Shown here: positions 1 to 8,899 of the stretch, piece after piece
How positions within the stretch are numbered: the stretch's first letter is position 1
Layout of the letters: each line of letters opens with the position of its first letter
NCBI GenBank assembly: GCA_026162565.1
Contig: JAOEIQ010000006.1
Location: 1-64,000 of the forward strand
Length of the DNA stretch: 64,000 nt
Reading direction: 5' to 3'
From: Flavobacteriaceae bacterium NBU2973
GTDB lineage: Bacteria > Bacteroidota > Bacteroidia > Flavobacteriales > Flavobacteriaceae
Made by a program: the position numbers and the translations under genes
The notes under the pieces: model-generated
The model's input: the letters and a program-made list of their open reading frames with translations, nothing else
The model's database searches: none
Told to the model about the DNA's origin: nothing

Positions 1-19
1 TTTGAGAAATGTACATCAT

Positions 20-287
20 CGCTGGGCTATGCCAGTTTGCATATGCAGTAGGCATTTGGTACACTGCTATAAATCACCTTTAGGCGCCATCGAGGAAAAC
101 CTGCCTACCGGCAGGCAGGCGGTACATATCAACGGCTATATGCAAAGTAGTTCGCTTTATATCTAGTGCTTAAGTGCTCATGAATCTCGCAAAGCTCGAT
201 TTGTCCACGTTTAATATGTATTTATAAAGTTAATGCAATAAATTGCTTAACTTTAAAATCCATAACGTGGCTTCACATAGCCCAGCG
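20..287. repeat. MITE-like element with 12-bp terminal inverted repeat
   Basis: CGCTGGGCTATG at 20-31 is mirrored perfectly by CATAGCCCAGCG at 276-287. A nearby GTACA lies outside each arm. Further nested dyads lie inside: CCACGTT (205-211) with AACGTGG (264-270), and a bulged hairpin at about 231-253. No reading frame fills the 317 bases before the first gene. The form suggests a non-autonomous mobile or dispersed repeat, but target-site duplications are not obvious, so the class is inferred. Confidence 0.45.
100..119. repeat. GC-rich short palindromic repeat
   Basis: CCTGCC (100-105), a TACC loop and GGCAGG (110-115) form a hairpin followed by CAGG. It is much more GC-rich than its surroundings. 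Similar CCTGCC/GGCAGG palindromes are scattered between genes in many Flavobacteriaceae. It sits inside the larger inverted-repeat element at 20-287. Confidence 0.45.
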
Positions 288-317
288 TTGTACTTCATTA
301 TAACCAACCGCTAACCA

Positions 318-1061
318 ATGATAAAATTCTTTAGGAAAATTAGACAAAACTTACTTTCAGAAGGAAAAACTGGAAAGTATTTTAAGTATGCTATTGGAGA
401 AATAGTACTTGTTGTAATTGGTATTCTAATCGCCTTACAAATTAATAATTGGAATGAGAATCGAAAAACAAATAATTTAAAGCAAATTTATTACAAGCAA
501 CTGTTGTCCGACCTTGAAGCTGACAAGAATTATGCAGATTCTACAATCTTAATATTGAATTCTCAAATAAAAAAGTATGAGGTCTATAAAAGTGCCTATG
601 AAGAGCCAAATCTCGCGATTCAAAGTACTATTGACAAAATGTTAGAATCCGCTGGCCCCACACATAATTTCAAGTTTAAAACCAGTACAATCAATTCTCT
701 AATAAATACTGGACAGATAAATTTATTGGACATTGAGATGAGAGATATGTTAGCCAAGTATGATGGTAGTAAAAATCAGACGGAAACACTTCATGCATAT
801 AACACTTCATTTGCAGGTGGGCTGTCCCAAAAAGTATTGACGACGGCAGGTGCACCAGACCTGTTAATGAGACTTCGAAATCAAAAATTATTAAGCGGAT
901 TTTTGGAACCTGTTATTAAAATAGAAGATTCATTTTTGATAATGGAAGGTTATTTATGGTTAAGAAATACAAGTAATACCACTAGCATACATTATCTAAA
1001 TGAATTGAAGAATGATGCCGATCAGATAATAACTATTCTAAATAATAAGATTAAAAAATAA
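318..1061 (+). CDS. DUF6090 family membrane-anchored protein
   Basis: The 247-residue protein has the family's signature N-terminus. A short basic segment (MIKFFRKIRQ) is followed by GEIVLVVIGILIALQINNWNE at residues 27-47, which is one transmembrane helix ending in a conserved NNWNE. The rest is a soluble, helix-rich domain of about 200 residues, probably periplasmic. The function of DUF6090 proteins is unknown. Paralogues lie at 62881-63615 and from 63775 to the window end. The gene stands alone between repeat-like intergenic sequences, which suggests a mobile or frequently duplicated gene. Family assignment is secure; role is not. Confidence 0.85.
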   Translation: MIKFFRKIRQNLLSEGKTGKYFKYAIGEIVLVVIGILIALQINNWNENRKTNNLKQIYYKQLLSDLEADKNYADSTILILNSQIKKYEVYKSAYEEPNLAIQSTIDKMLESAGPTHNFKFKTSTINSLINTGQINLLDIEMRDMLAKYDGSKNQTETLHAYNTSFAGGLSQKVLTTAGAPDLLMRLRNQKLLSGFLEPVIKIEDSFLIMEGYLWLRNTSNTTSIHYLNELKNDADQIITILNNKIKK

Positions 1062-1113
1062 CGAAAGCACAACAATGGCTATAAGTAATTGCTTGTTCTC
1101 GCCTACTTCTGAA

Positions 1114-1131
1114 TCCCAATAGCTATCGGGA
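1114..1131. repeat. Short palindromic repeat, TCCC...GGGA type
   Basis: TCCCAATAGCTATCGGGA is an 18-bp palindrome with one mismatched pair around the centre AGCT. It lies in the 129-base gap after the DUF6090 gene. The gap shows no gene, and its sequence resembles dispersed intergenic repeats of Flavobacteriaceae. Confidence 0.4.
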
Positions 1132-1190
1132 CTTGGATGTTCAGGGCATAAACCATAAACAAAACCAATGATGTACAATTAAAACTATCC

Positions 1191-2060
1191 TTGAAACAAA
1201 CACTAAAACAATATCATTTAGAAAACGACAGCCCAAAAAGTCCAGAATTTGGATTGCACCATTTTACCGAATTAGAGCAAAAGAACTTGTGTCTCGCCCA
1301 ACAGCCTCACACGCACAGTTTTTATCAAATAATATGGTTTAAAAGCGGAAGCTGTAAACATTCAATAGATTTTAAAGATTACGATATTGAGAATAATACG
1401 CTGGTTTTTGTTGCAAAAAATCAAGTGCATTTTTTTCAGCCAAATGTTGAATATAAAGGTTTCTTAATTCACTTTAACGAATCGTTTATTTTAACCAATG
1501 AGACAGATATCAATTTCTTCTTAACCTATCACATATTCAATAATACTGAAAAACCCTTTTACCAGATTCCCAACCATTTAAAATCCCAAATTACACAATA
1601 CTTTAGCCAGATAGAAGATGAACTAAATAACATAAGTGAATTTGGTAGCACAGCAATACTATCTAATTTATTAAAGTCGTTGCTTTTGGTTATCGAAAGA
1701 GAAAAAAGAAAAGAATTAGATACTATTCCGTCACACAATCAAAACGCTACATATTTAAAATTTAGAAATCTATTGGAAAATAATTTTAAAAAGGGATGGA
1801 CTGTCACTGAATATGCTAACGAGCTTAATGTTTCTCCAAAAACCCTGAATGCTCTAATAAAATCTGAAAACCGAAAAACGACATCACAAACAATACATGA
1901 GCGTGTCATTCTAGAAGCGAAAAGACAACTCACCCATACCAATGGCTATATCAACGAGATTGCTTATGATTTAGGTTTTAAAGATCCATATTACTTCATA
2001 AAGTACTTTAAAAAGCACGTGAAGTGCTCACCTTCCGAATTCCGTAAAACTATTTCCTAA
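1191..2060 (+). CDS. AraC family transcriptional regulator
   Basis: The 289-residue protein has an N-terminal cupin-like sensor domain (about 20-110; HTHSFYQIIWF starts at residue 40) and a C-terminal double helix-turn-helix AraC domain (about 190-289). The second helix-turn-helix carries the usual IAYDLGFKDPYYFIKYFKK pattern and a closing CSPSEFRK. No in-frame ATG exists near the start, so a TTG start at 1191 is used; the two ATGs at 1168 and 1171 lead to a stop in another frame. It probably senses a small ligand and controls the small exported protein just downstream, which has its own promoter. The target is an inference. Confidence 0.85.
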   Translation: MKQTLKQYHLENDSPKSPEFGLHHFTELEQKNLCLAQQPHTHSFYQIIWFKSGSCKHSIDFKDYDIENNTLVFVAKNQVHFFQPNVEYKGFLIHFNESFILTNETDINFFLTYHIFNNTEKPFYQIPNHLKSQITQYFSQIEDELNNISEFGSTAILSNLLKSLLLVIEREKRKELDTIPSHNQNATYLKFRNLLENNFKKGWTVTEYANELNVSPKTLNALIKSENRKTTSQTIHERVILEAKRQLTHTNGYINEIAYDLGFKDPYYFIKYFKKHVKCSPSEFRKTIS

Positions 2061-2092
2061 TTTTACCAATTTAAGTCGTTTTTGTCCATTTC

Positions 2093-2119
2093 TTGAGGTT
2101 CTAATTGAACATACTTTTG
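2093..2119 (+). promoter_or_regulatory. Putative flavobacterial promoter for the 2142 gene
   Basis: TTG at 2093-2095 is followed after 16 bases by TACTTTTG (2112-2119), which fits the flavobacterial -7 box TAnnTTTG; the spacing is one short of the usual 17-23. It lies between the AraC gene stop and the next ATG at 2142. The upstream stretch 2060-2095 is a natural place for the AraC protein to bind. Confidence 0.45.
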
Positions 2120-2141
2120 TTTTGAATTAAAATTTAAAACA

Positions 2142-2528
2142 ATGAAAATCACAAAAAAATTATCAGTTGGAATATTGTCTGCATTTGCAGCAATAACTTT
2201 ATTAACCTTAACATCAATGACAATGAATAAAAAAGAAACAAATGCCTATTTGGAAATTACTTTAGATATAAAATCTGAAAATCGTGGAAGTGCAGCTGGA
2301 GTATATATGAAGTATAAAGAACCGTTTTTGAAACAAATAGATGGTGCAACTTCTAAAGAGCTATTGATTAGAACGGAAGATGTACAAGTACTTCATGGCT
2401 TTGAATCAGAAGATGAAGCAAAAGCCTATTTATCAACAACACTTTTTGAAAATGATGTTGTTAGAGAACTAAAACCGTTTTTGGCAAGTAGTCCAGAAAT
2501 CAGGATTTATTCTGTTTTTAAGAATTAA
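2142..2528 (+). CDS. Small exported protein of unknown function
   Basis: The 128-residue protein starts with a signal-like segment (basic MKITKK, then a hydrophobic stretch to about residue 27). The remainder is about 100 residues with alternating strands and a segment with repeated E/A (DVQVLHGFESEDEAKAYLST). This pattern resembles the dimeric alpha+beta barrel (ABM/ferredoxin-like) fold, but no family is certain. It follows the AraC regulator by 81 bases and has its own candidate promoter, so it may be that regulator's target. Confidence 0.65.
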   Translation: MKITKKLSVGILSAFAAITLLTLTSMTMNKKETNAYLEITLDIKSENRGSAAGVYMKYKEPFLKQIDGATSKELLIRTEDVQVLHGFESEDEAKAYLSTTLFENDVVRELKPFLASSPEIRIYSVFKN

Positions 2529-2636
2529 ACTTAATTGGCACAGTGAGGTAAAAATTACTGTGCCTAGTTTTGAGATATCCTTTGTTAAAATTTTAGGAAA
2601 AAGCAGGGTGAAGTTGTTATATAATAAAGACCTATT

Positions 2637-4553
2637 ATGAAAAAACCATCTTACCTAGTCTTCATTTTAGCACTTACTCTTACTACTTTAGTTTTAGAAG
2701 CTCAAAATACACCAGAAATGGGTGATAGATTTGCGTTTACATCTATATTTGCACTACCTGCAAATGATAATGCTTTTGGTGGTGGATTCTCCATCTATTC
2801 CAGTGTTTGGCCTCTTTTTGAAACCTACCCTAAAACAGAGCATTTTCAAACAGGTCTTATTAGTGCCTGGATGAGTCCTCAACCTACAGGTAGTGAACCT
2901 ACCGACGAATTCTTTTACAACACTATCGAAGGCGGATTAGGTTGGTGGACCGATTTGCGTTTTGGGCATGAAGTTCCAAAGTTTACAATGGGAGGCGTTT
3001 CTAATGGGTTTTACTCTTGGGCAAATGGTCCAGGAGCAGGTCAGGCTGAACTTGTAGATGATCATAGAGATTGGTCACAACCAAATGGTATGCTGGGTAT
3101 AGCGCAACTTTCAAACAACTTGCTTTGGCCACCAGATGGTTTAAATATGGCTACGAGTAATAATGGTGAATTTTTAGGATATGGTTACATTCCTCTTCCG
3201 TTTACCGAGGAAATGCCAACAACTAATGGTGTTAACATTACAACAGGCAACCAATCTTGGACGCTTTTTTTGAATACAGAAAACTTTAAAGGTCCAGTAG
3301 CCTTTTTTCTACCAACATTTTGGACCAAACCAGTTTTAGAAGATCCATCACTCGAGGGCTTATTTTTAGACACTCGACCTTCAGAACCTTTAAGCTCTTT
3401 CGGATTTGAAACTGCTACACTTCCTGTGGTAAATTCGATTGCCAATGATGGAACGAGATATTCTAAAGCACTACCTACGCGCTATCCTATTACTGAAGCA
3501 AATGAGTCCGTATTATTAAATAGACCTATGGTGTACTCAAAAGATGCGATGTGGACTAATGTAGAATCTTGGTTTAATGGAGGTCCAGTGGCGCCAACAG
3601 CATTTGCAACAGAAGGTCAATTAGAAATTCTTTTTGATACTGAAGACTCACAAGGTTCTGCTTTTTTTGAATCTAAAATAAAACTAGAACCTGGAGGAGA
3701 TGATGAAGATGACGAGTATGATATTGAAACAACTTACATACAACCTTTTGTAAAAGACAGTCAATCGTGGGGATTCCAAATGGACATGAGTATGGTAGAA
3801 GATGATAATGGCATTTTTAAAACACCTACCTATTTTGAACTTAATGATGCTCTTTTAGAAGGTAATCCTATTGAATTGTCTGAAGTTCCTACAGAAACAG
3901 GTTTAGTGCCTTATGAATTTGAGACTAATACTGAAGCACCATTGCCTTATCTTACACCTTTGGAAACGGATTGCCCATGGCACGACCCGAATGGTGTTTG
4001 GCTAAATCCTGGTCCAGTTGCTGGCCCTTTTGAAGCTGATTTGGAGGATGGTAGTACAATTACCTATTATTGGTATAGGTTTATAGATCAACCTGCTGTT
4101 TTAGCAGCAAATCTTCCCAATGATCAAAGAACACTTTTACAACAAAGAGTAGAAATGATTCATGCAAATTGGCAAAAAACTGACACCTATTTACCGAGTC
4201 AAACCAGAGGAAATTTAGCCAATTTAGATAATAATCTAATTATTGAGCCACCTTCAGGCTTTGAAATAGGTTATGTCCCTATTGTAACGCGCCAAGAAAA
4301 ATCTACTACCTTGAGTATTGTGGATACTAATTTAGATGATGTATTTACAATATATCCAAATCCTACAAGTTCAAATTTATACTTCACAAAACCCATACAA
4401 TCCGTAGATGTCTACTCAATAAATGGCAGCAAAATACTATCTAGAAATTCCGTTTCAGAAATTAATGTATCTACTTTAAGTCGAGGATTGTATATTCTGA
4501 AAATTTATTTACCAAATGGAAGTCTAATCGTGAATAAATTAATCAAAAAATAG
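2637..4553 (+). CDS. Secreted protein with type IX secretion C-terminal sorting domain
   Basis: The 638-residue protein has a Sec signal peptide (1-22). From about residue 567 it carries a type A T9SS sorting domain: FTIYPNPTSSNLYF, then VDVYSINGSKIL, STLSRGLYILKIYLPNG and a closing KLIKK. Such domains send the protein through the type IX system to the cell surface, where the domain is cleaved and the cargo is usually anchored to A-LPS. The large middle part is rich in W, G and P, with an acidic run GGDDEDDEYD near residue 353. It matches no catalytic family I recognise. It is probably a surface protein of unknown activity. Confidence 0.8.
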   Translation: MKKPSYLVFILALTLTTLVLEAQNTPEMGDRFAFTSIFALPANDNAFGGGFSIYSSVWPLFETYPKTEHFQTGLISAWMSPQPTGSEPTDEFFYNTIEGGLGWWTDLRFGHEVPKFTMGGVSNGFYSWANGPGAGQAELVDDHRDWSQPNGMLGIAQLSNNLLWPPDGLNMATSNNGEFLGYGYIPLPFTEEMPTTNGVNITTGNQSWTLFLNTENFKGPVAFFLPTFWTKPVLEDPSLEGLFLDTRPSEPLSSFGFETATLPVVNSIANDGTRYSKALPTRYPITEANESVLLNRPMVYSKDAMWTNVESWFNGGPVAPTAFATEGQLEILFDTEDSQGSAFFESKIKLEPGGDDEDDEYDIETTYIQPFVKDSQSWGFQMDMSMVEDDNGIFKTPTYFELNDALLEGNPIELSEVPTETGLVPYEFETNTEAPLPYLTPLETDCPWHDPNGVWLNPGPVAGPFEADLEDGSTITYYWYRFIDQPAVLAANLPNDQRTLLQQRVEMIHANWQKTDTYLPSQTRGNLANLDNNLIIEPPSGFEIGYVPIVTRQEKSTTLSIVDTNLDDVFTIYPNPTSSNLYFTKPIQSVDVYSINGSKILSRNSVSEINVSTLSRGLYILKIYLPNGSLIVNKLIKK

Positions 4554-4604
4554 ACATAATTACTATTAGTAATTTTCAGTCTTAAAAATAAGTTTTATTT
4601 AGAG

Positions 4605-4612
4605 TATATTTG
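4605..4612 (+). promoter_or_regulatory. Candidate -7 box for the helicase gene
   Basis: TATATTTG fits the TAnnTTTG box and lies 16 bases before the ATG at 4629. No convincing TTG is found at the right distance upstream, so only half of the promoter is visible. Confidence 0.35.
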
Positions 4613-4628
4613 GTATAAACCTCGATTA

Positions 4629-5870
4629 ATGTCCTTTAAAGACTTGCAACTTCATAAAATACTTTTAAGAGCTATTGCAGAAACTGGTTATGATGAGCCA
4701 ACAAAAGTACAACAACAAACAATTCCTGTTGTATTAAATAAAAAAGATGTTATAGTATCTGCTCAAACCGGTACTGGTAAAACCGCTGCTTTTGCTTTAC
4801 CTATTTTACAATTGTTACTTGATAAGCAAGATACACCAAAAAGAAGCAAGAAAATAAGAGCATTAATTGTGAGTCCTACTAGAGAATTAGCCTCACAAAT
4901 AGGACAGAATTTTAAAACTTATGGTAAACATACTAATCTGCGTTCTACCGTAATATTTGGAGGTACAAGCATAGAACCACAAAAAGATGTTTTAAAAAAA
5001 GGCGTTGATATTCTAGTTGCTACTCCAGGAAGGCTTCTCGATTTACATAAACAAGATCTACTAAATTTAGATTACATAGAGACTTTAGTTCTTGATGAAG
5101 CAGACCTCATGCTAGATATGGGTTTTATAGATGACGTTAAAAAAATTGAGCGTCTGTGCCCTAAAGAAAAACAAACACTCTTGTTTTCTGCAACTATACC
5201 TTTTAAAGTGGAGCAATTAGCAAATACCATTTTAAAATCTCCAGAGCGTATACAGATTCATGCAACCTCATCTGCTACAAAATCTGTTGAGCAATTAGTG
5301 TATTATGTACCAAAGCGTAACAAAATAGAATTGTGTTTACATCTATTACGTAATACCATTAAAGGAAATATCCTGATCTTTAGACGCACTAAATTTGGAG
5401 TAGATAAACTTGAAAAAACCTTACTCAAAAACGGCTATTCTGCTAATAGTATTCATGGAGATAAATCGCAAAGTGAACGGCAAACAGCTTTAAATAAATT
5501 TAAAACAGGTTACATTAAAATTCTCATTGCAACAGATGTTGCTGCTCGTGGTATTGATATTAATGAATTAGATGCTGTTATTAATTTCGACCTACCAAAT
5601 ATTCCTGAAACGTATGTTCACAGAATTGGTAGAACAGGACGTGCTGGAAAAACAGGCAACTCCTACTCTTTTTGTAGTGCTGATGAGAAAAATTATGTAA
5701 AGAGTATTCAGCAATTAATTGGCAAGCAAATTCCTATTGAAGAAGATCATCCTTATCCTCTTGATCCAAAAGCGAAACCAATTATTCATAAGTCTAAAAC
5801 ACCAAAAAGCAAACATAAAAAAGGGAGAAAAAGTAAAAACTCCAAAAAGAAAAAGAAGCGTTGGTATTAA
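4629..5870 (+). CDS. DEAD-box ATP-dependent RNA helicase, RhlE-like
   Basis: The 413-residue protein has all core motifs: the Q motif region (about 27-36), AQTGTGKT (45-52, ATP binding), PTREL (83-87), TPGR (132-135), DEAD (156-159, ATP hydrolysis), SAT (187-189), ATDVAARGIDI and HRIGRTGRAG in the second RecA domain. A lysine-rich tail of about 45 residues ends the protein and should bind RNA. It unwinds short RNA duplexes, with likely roles in ribosome assembly or RNA decay, especially in the cold. The gene is monocistronic, bounded by a terminator at 5881-5909. Which of several flavobacterial RhlE-like paralogues it matches cannot be told. Confidence 0.95.
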   Translation: MSFKDLQLHKILLRAIAETGYDEPTKVQQQTIPVVLNKKDVIVSAQTGTGKTAAFALPILQLLLDKQDTPKRSKKIRALIVSPTRELASQIGQNFKTYGKHTNLRSTVIFGGTSIEPQKDVLKKGVDILVATPGRLLDLHKQDLLNLDYIETLVLDEADLMLDMGFIDDVKKIERLCPKEKQTLLFSATIPFKVEQLANTILKSPERIQIHATSSATKSVEQLVYYVPKRNKIELCLHLLRNTIKGNILIFRRTKFGVDKLEKTLLKNGYSANSIHGDKSQSERQTALNKFKTGYIKILIATDVAARGIDINELDAVINFDLPNIPETYVHRIGRTGRAGKTGNSYSFCSADEKNYVKSIQQLIGKQIPIEEDHPYPLDPKAKPIIHKSKTPKSKHKKGRKSKNSKKKKKRWY

Positions 5871-5880
5871 TCATAAACAA

Positions 5881-5909
5881 AAAAGCCACAATTAAATATT
5901 ATGGCTTTT
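5881..5909. terminator. Bidirectional terminator between helicase and haloperoxidase genes
   Basis: AAAAGCCA (5881-5888) pairs with TGGCTTTT (5902-5909), followed by a T-rich run on the plus strand and preceded by A-runs that serve the minus strand. It lies between two convergent genes. Confidence 0.7.
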
Positions 5910-5930
5910 GTTTTATTATATAGCTTCTTT

Positions 5931-7316
5931 TTAATTTACCGTTAAGTCTAAATCATTTACAGCATCAGATATTTCATATCCTAAACGTAAACCTTCAGTA
6001 CAATCCATTCTAATATGAACTCCAAGTGGAACTCTAGAAAACGCATTTTCTTCTGCCATTTCAGATAATGAACCAAATTCTCTTGGTGTTCCCCTAAATT
6101 CTGTTCTACCTTCATGTGATCTATCAGTAAAATCTATATTATCACCAAATTGATTTATGAAAATTCCTGCAGCTGCAGATGCAAAACAGGAATGACCAGA
6201 GGGATATCCTGGAAAGGATGGATTAGGCCAAAAAATAAAACGATACAAATTAGTTTCAAAATCAGCATCCATATGATCTTGTATATAGACGCTTGGTCGC
6301 ATAACCATATATTCATATTTATCTGCCCAAGTGGATACAGCTGCATCGTTTAATGAGAAACCTAATTTAACAAATAAAGAAATAGCTAAATCATAATCTA
6401 AATCATAGTTTTCAATTAATTGTATAGCAATAGAAATTTGTCTTCCAGGTGGACTCATCATTAAACCTTCTACATCATCAGACCAAAATTCTGCAATCCA
6501 TAAATCTTCATTATCCTCTTCTTTAGCTGTATTATTCATTTCATACACTTCATGCATTTCAGCATAATAATCACTACTCGTATCTTCACTATATGATATT
6601 GGAGGAGGAATTGTTGTTGTTTCTTGCGGAGAAATAACAAATGTTCTTACAGATTCCCAATAAGGAAACAAAGCTCTTTCTGGATCTGCACTATATGTCC
6701 AATAACCCTCTCCAACTGGAGGTTCATAAGATAATGGTTGTGGTTCTAGTATTTGCTGTTCAGCTTCAGTATCTGTTTGACTATAAGCAATTATCCTTTC
6801 TGCAATATAATTTCCCCACTCTTTAGAATCTTCTACAATTTGATTAGAAACGCCTTCAGATAATTCTGCTTCTTTTTCAGTTTCAAAAACGCCAATTTGG
6901 GCTTTTACTTCTGATGAGGTACCATACATAAAATGATTAAATACTTCTGAATAACAACTATTAAGAGCTAAAGTCAAATTAATTTCACTAGGACGTTGAC
7001 TTGAATCTATATTAATTTCAGGTAATCTAGTCATATTTGAAATATAACCATCCATATCATCAACAACTGTTTCATAAGCAGCTAAATGAATATATGCAAG
7101 CGCTCTTGCAGTTGCATTTGGACGCATTCCTGTTGCATATCTATCTAACTCAAGCCACAAATTATTCCAGTCAATAACTAATTGAGTCTTTATATCAGAT
7201 ACAGTTAGTCCAGGATCTACAATTTGACTATTAGAGTCATCATCCTGATTACAGGATTGAAAAAGAAATAGAGCTAAAAGAATGTAATTTAAATACTTAA
7301 ACTTTACAGTTTTCAT
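5931..7316 (-). CDS. Vanadium-dependent haloperoxidase-like lipoprotein (PAP2 superfamily)
   Basis: The 461-residue protein has a lipoprotein signal (LFQSC near residue 22). It carries the full vanadate/phosphate pocket: K333-x6-R340-P341, PSGH at 372-375 and S427-R428-x5-H434-x3-D438. The spacing equals that of fungal vanadium chloroperoxidase (K353, R360, S402-G403-H404, R490, H496). Such enzymes oxidise halides with hydrogen peroxide; related acid phosphatases share the pocket. H375 would be the acid/base residue and H434 the vanadate ligand. Halide preference cannot be read. It is probably anchored in the outer membrane and is a single gene transcribed away from its neighbours. Confidence 0.88.
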   Translation of the reverse strand: MKTVKFKYLNYILLALFLFQSCNQDDDSNSQIVDPGLTVSDIKTQLVIDWNNLWLELDRYATGMRPNATARALAYIHLAAYETVVDDMDGYISNMTRLPEINIDSSQRPSEINLTLALNSCYSEVFNHFMYGTSSEVKAQIGVFETEKEAELSEGVSNQIVEDSKEWGNYIAERIIAYSQTDTEAEQQILEPQPLSYEPPVGEGYWTYSADPERALFPYWESVRTFVISPQETTTIPPPISYSEDTSSDYYAEMHEVYEMNNTAKEEDNEDLWIAEFWSDDVEGLMMSPPGRQISIAIQLIENYDLDYDLAISLFVKLGFSLNDAAVSTWADKYEYMVMRPSVYIQDHMDADFETNLYRFIFWPNPSFPGYPSGHSCFASAAAGIFINQFGDNIDFTDRSHEGRTEFRGTPREFGSLSEMAEENAFSRVPLGVHIRMDCTEGLRLGYEISDAVNDLDLTVN

Positions 7317-7570
7317 AAAATGAAATTTTAGTTAAACAAAGTAGGTGATTTAACAAAGTGATAATTTCTTTCTTAAATTAAATCGACCGCCAAACAATGT
7401 TAAAAAACGTAATAGTTTAATCATAAAATTTAAGTTTTAGTAGTTAGTTTTTATCAAAAGAAACATTTTTTAATACTTCTCAAATATTTAGTAGCCAAAA
7501 GGAAAAAAAACTTGTGTAAAATGCATTTTATATTAAAAGTCAGTATATTTAAATCGCTAAAACCAACCTA

Positions 7571-8899
7571 ATGAGTCAAGATTATAATAATCCTGCTTTT
7601 AAAAAATTACTAGAAAAACTTCAAGAAGAGAGTTGGCAATTAGAATTACTAATTTCTGGATTTGCAATTTTTGGTCTTTTTACTGCTTACGAGCCCATAA
7701 ATTTTTATTTAGAGGAAGCTTTAGCTACTGGACAAGACTACAAGAGAGCCATATTTACAGTAGCAAAAATATCATGTATAATTTTGATTTTCAGCCTTTT
7801 AATACATGTTTTATTGCGTGGTCTATGGATTGGTGCTTTAGGCTTACGATATGTATCTGGCGATATTGATTATGAAGAATTAAACTATGGAGAAAAGTTT
7901 ACCAAATATCTAAAAAAACGTGTTGGCTCGTTTGATAAGTATATTGCAACATTAGAGAATTACTGTAGTATTATTTTTGCAGCCTCTTTTTTACTTATCT
8001 TCTATGTATTGGCTATGACTTTTATAATCATAACTATAGCATTTATAGCAAATAATATTCTTGATAACGATTTAGTACCTGATTGGTTAAAAATGACGCT
8101 TGGTATACCTATGATGCTGTTTATTGTTATTGGTATGTTTTTAACTTTTATTGATTTTATTACCCAAGGGTTTTTAAAGAAAAAGAAATGGCTTTCAAAA
8201 ATTTACTTTCCTTTTTATTGGGTTTTCAGTTTTATTACACTATCATTTTTATACAGACCATTAGTCTATAATTTTTTAGATAATAAATTTGGTAGACGTT
8301 TTAGTTTTATTTTATTCCCTCTTTTCATAGTAATATTTGTATCATTTTCTCTAGACTATAATTTTTCAAATTATTTTAGTTTAGATAATAACTCTAATGA
8401 TTATATCTCTAATAGAGAAAACTATGAAGATTTACTAGATGAAAAAACTGGATTTGTAGATAATGTTATCATACAATCTAAAGTTATTAAAGACAACTAT
8501 ATTAAGGTATTTTTGCCATATTCGCAACGAGTTGAAGATCGAGTATTCAGATTGAATAAAGGTCTAAAACCTGAAGATGATATAAGAGGAATAAAATCTG
8601 ATATCGTTGTTTTTGGAAATAATAATATTAATTTTTCCAAAAGAGATAGTTTGAGGAGAGAATATATTAAAACATTCAATACAATTTATTACGCCAAAAT
8701 AGATACTACTGTAGTTGAAACAAGTTTTATAGTAAGTCAAACTAAAAAAGGAACACTTGGTTTTGAAACCTACTTACCAACCAAAAATCTGTCAACTGGT
8801 AAACATATATTAGAATTTAAAAGAAAAGCCCTGAATAAAGAAAAAGATACTGTTTACTATAGTATTACTAAAATCCCTTTTTGGTATTATCCTGATTAA
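7571..8899 (+). CDS. Multi-pass membrane protein of unknown function
   Basis: The 442-residue protein has about six hydrophobic segments (roughly 27-46, 65-90, 130-165, 176-198, 213-232, 246-262). A hydrophilic C-terminal domain of about 175 residues (265-442) looks rich in beta strands and is probably outside the cytoplasm. I recognise no family. It starts 254 bases after the divergent haloperoxidase gene; that gap is AT-rich and shows no other gene. Its stop overlaps, by four bases, the stop of the convergent gene at 8896-9300. Confidence 0.75.
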   Translation: MSQDYNNPAFKKLLEKLQEESWQLELLISGFAIFGLFTAYEPINFYLEEALATGQDYKRAIFTVAKISCIILIFSLLIHVLLRGLWIGALGLRYVSGDIDYEELNYGEKFTKYLKKRVGSFDKYIATLENYCSIIFAASFLLIFYVLAMTFIIITIAFIANNILDNDLVPDWLKMTLGIPMMLFIVIGMFLTFIDFITQGFLKKKKWLSKIYFPFYWVFSFITLSFLYRPLVYNFLDNKFGRRFSFILFPLFIVIFVSFSLDYNFSNYFSLDNNSNDYISNRENYEDLLDEKTGFVDNVIIQSKVIKDNYIKVFLPYSQRVEDRVFRLNKGLKPEDDIRGIKSDIVVFGNNNINFSKRDSLRREYIKTFNTIYYAKIDTTVVETSFIVSQTKKGTLGFETYLPTKNLSTGKHILEFKRKALNKEKDTVYYSITKIPFWYYPD

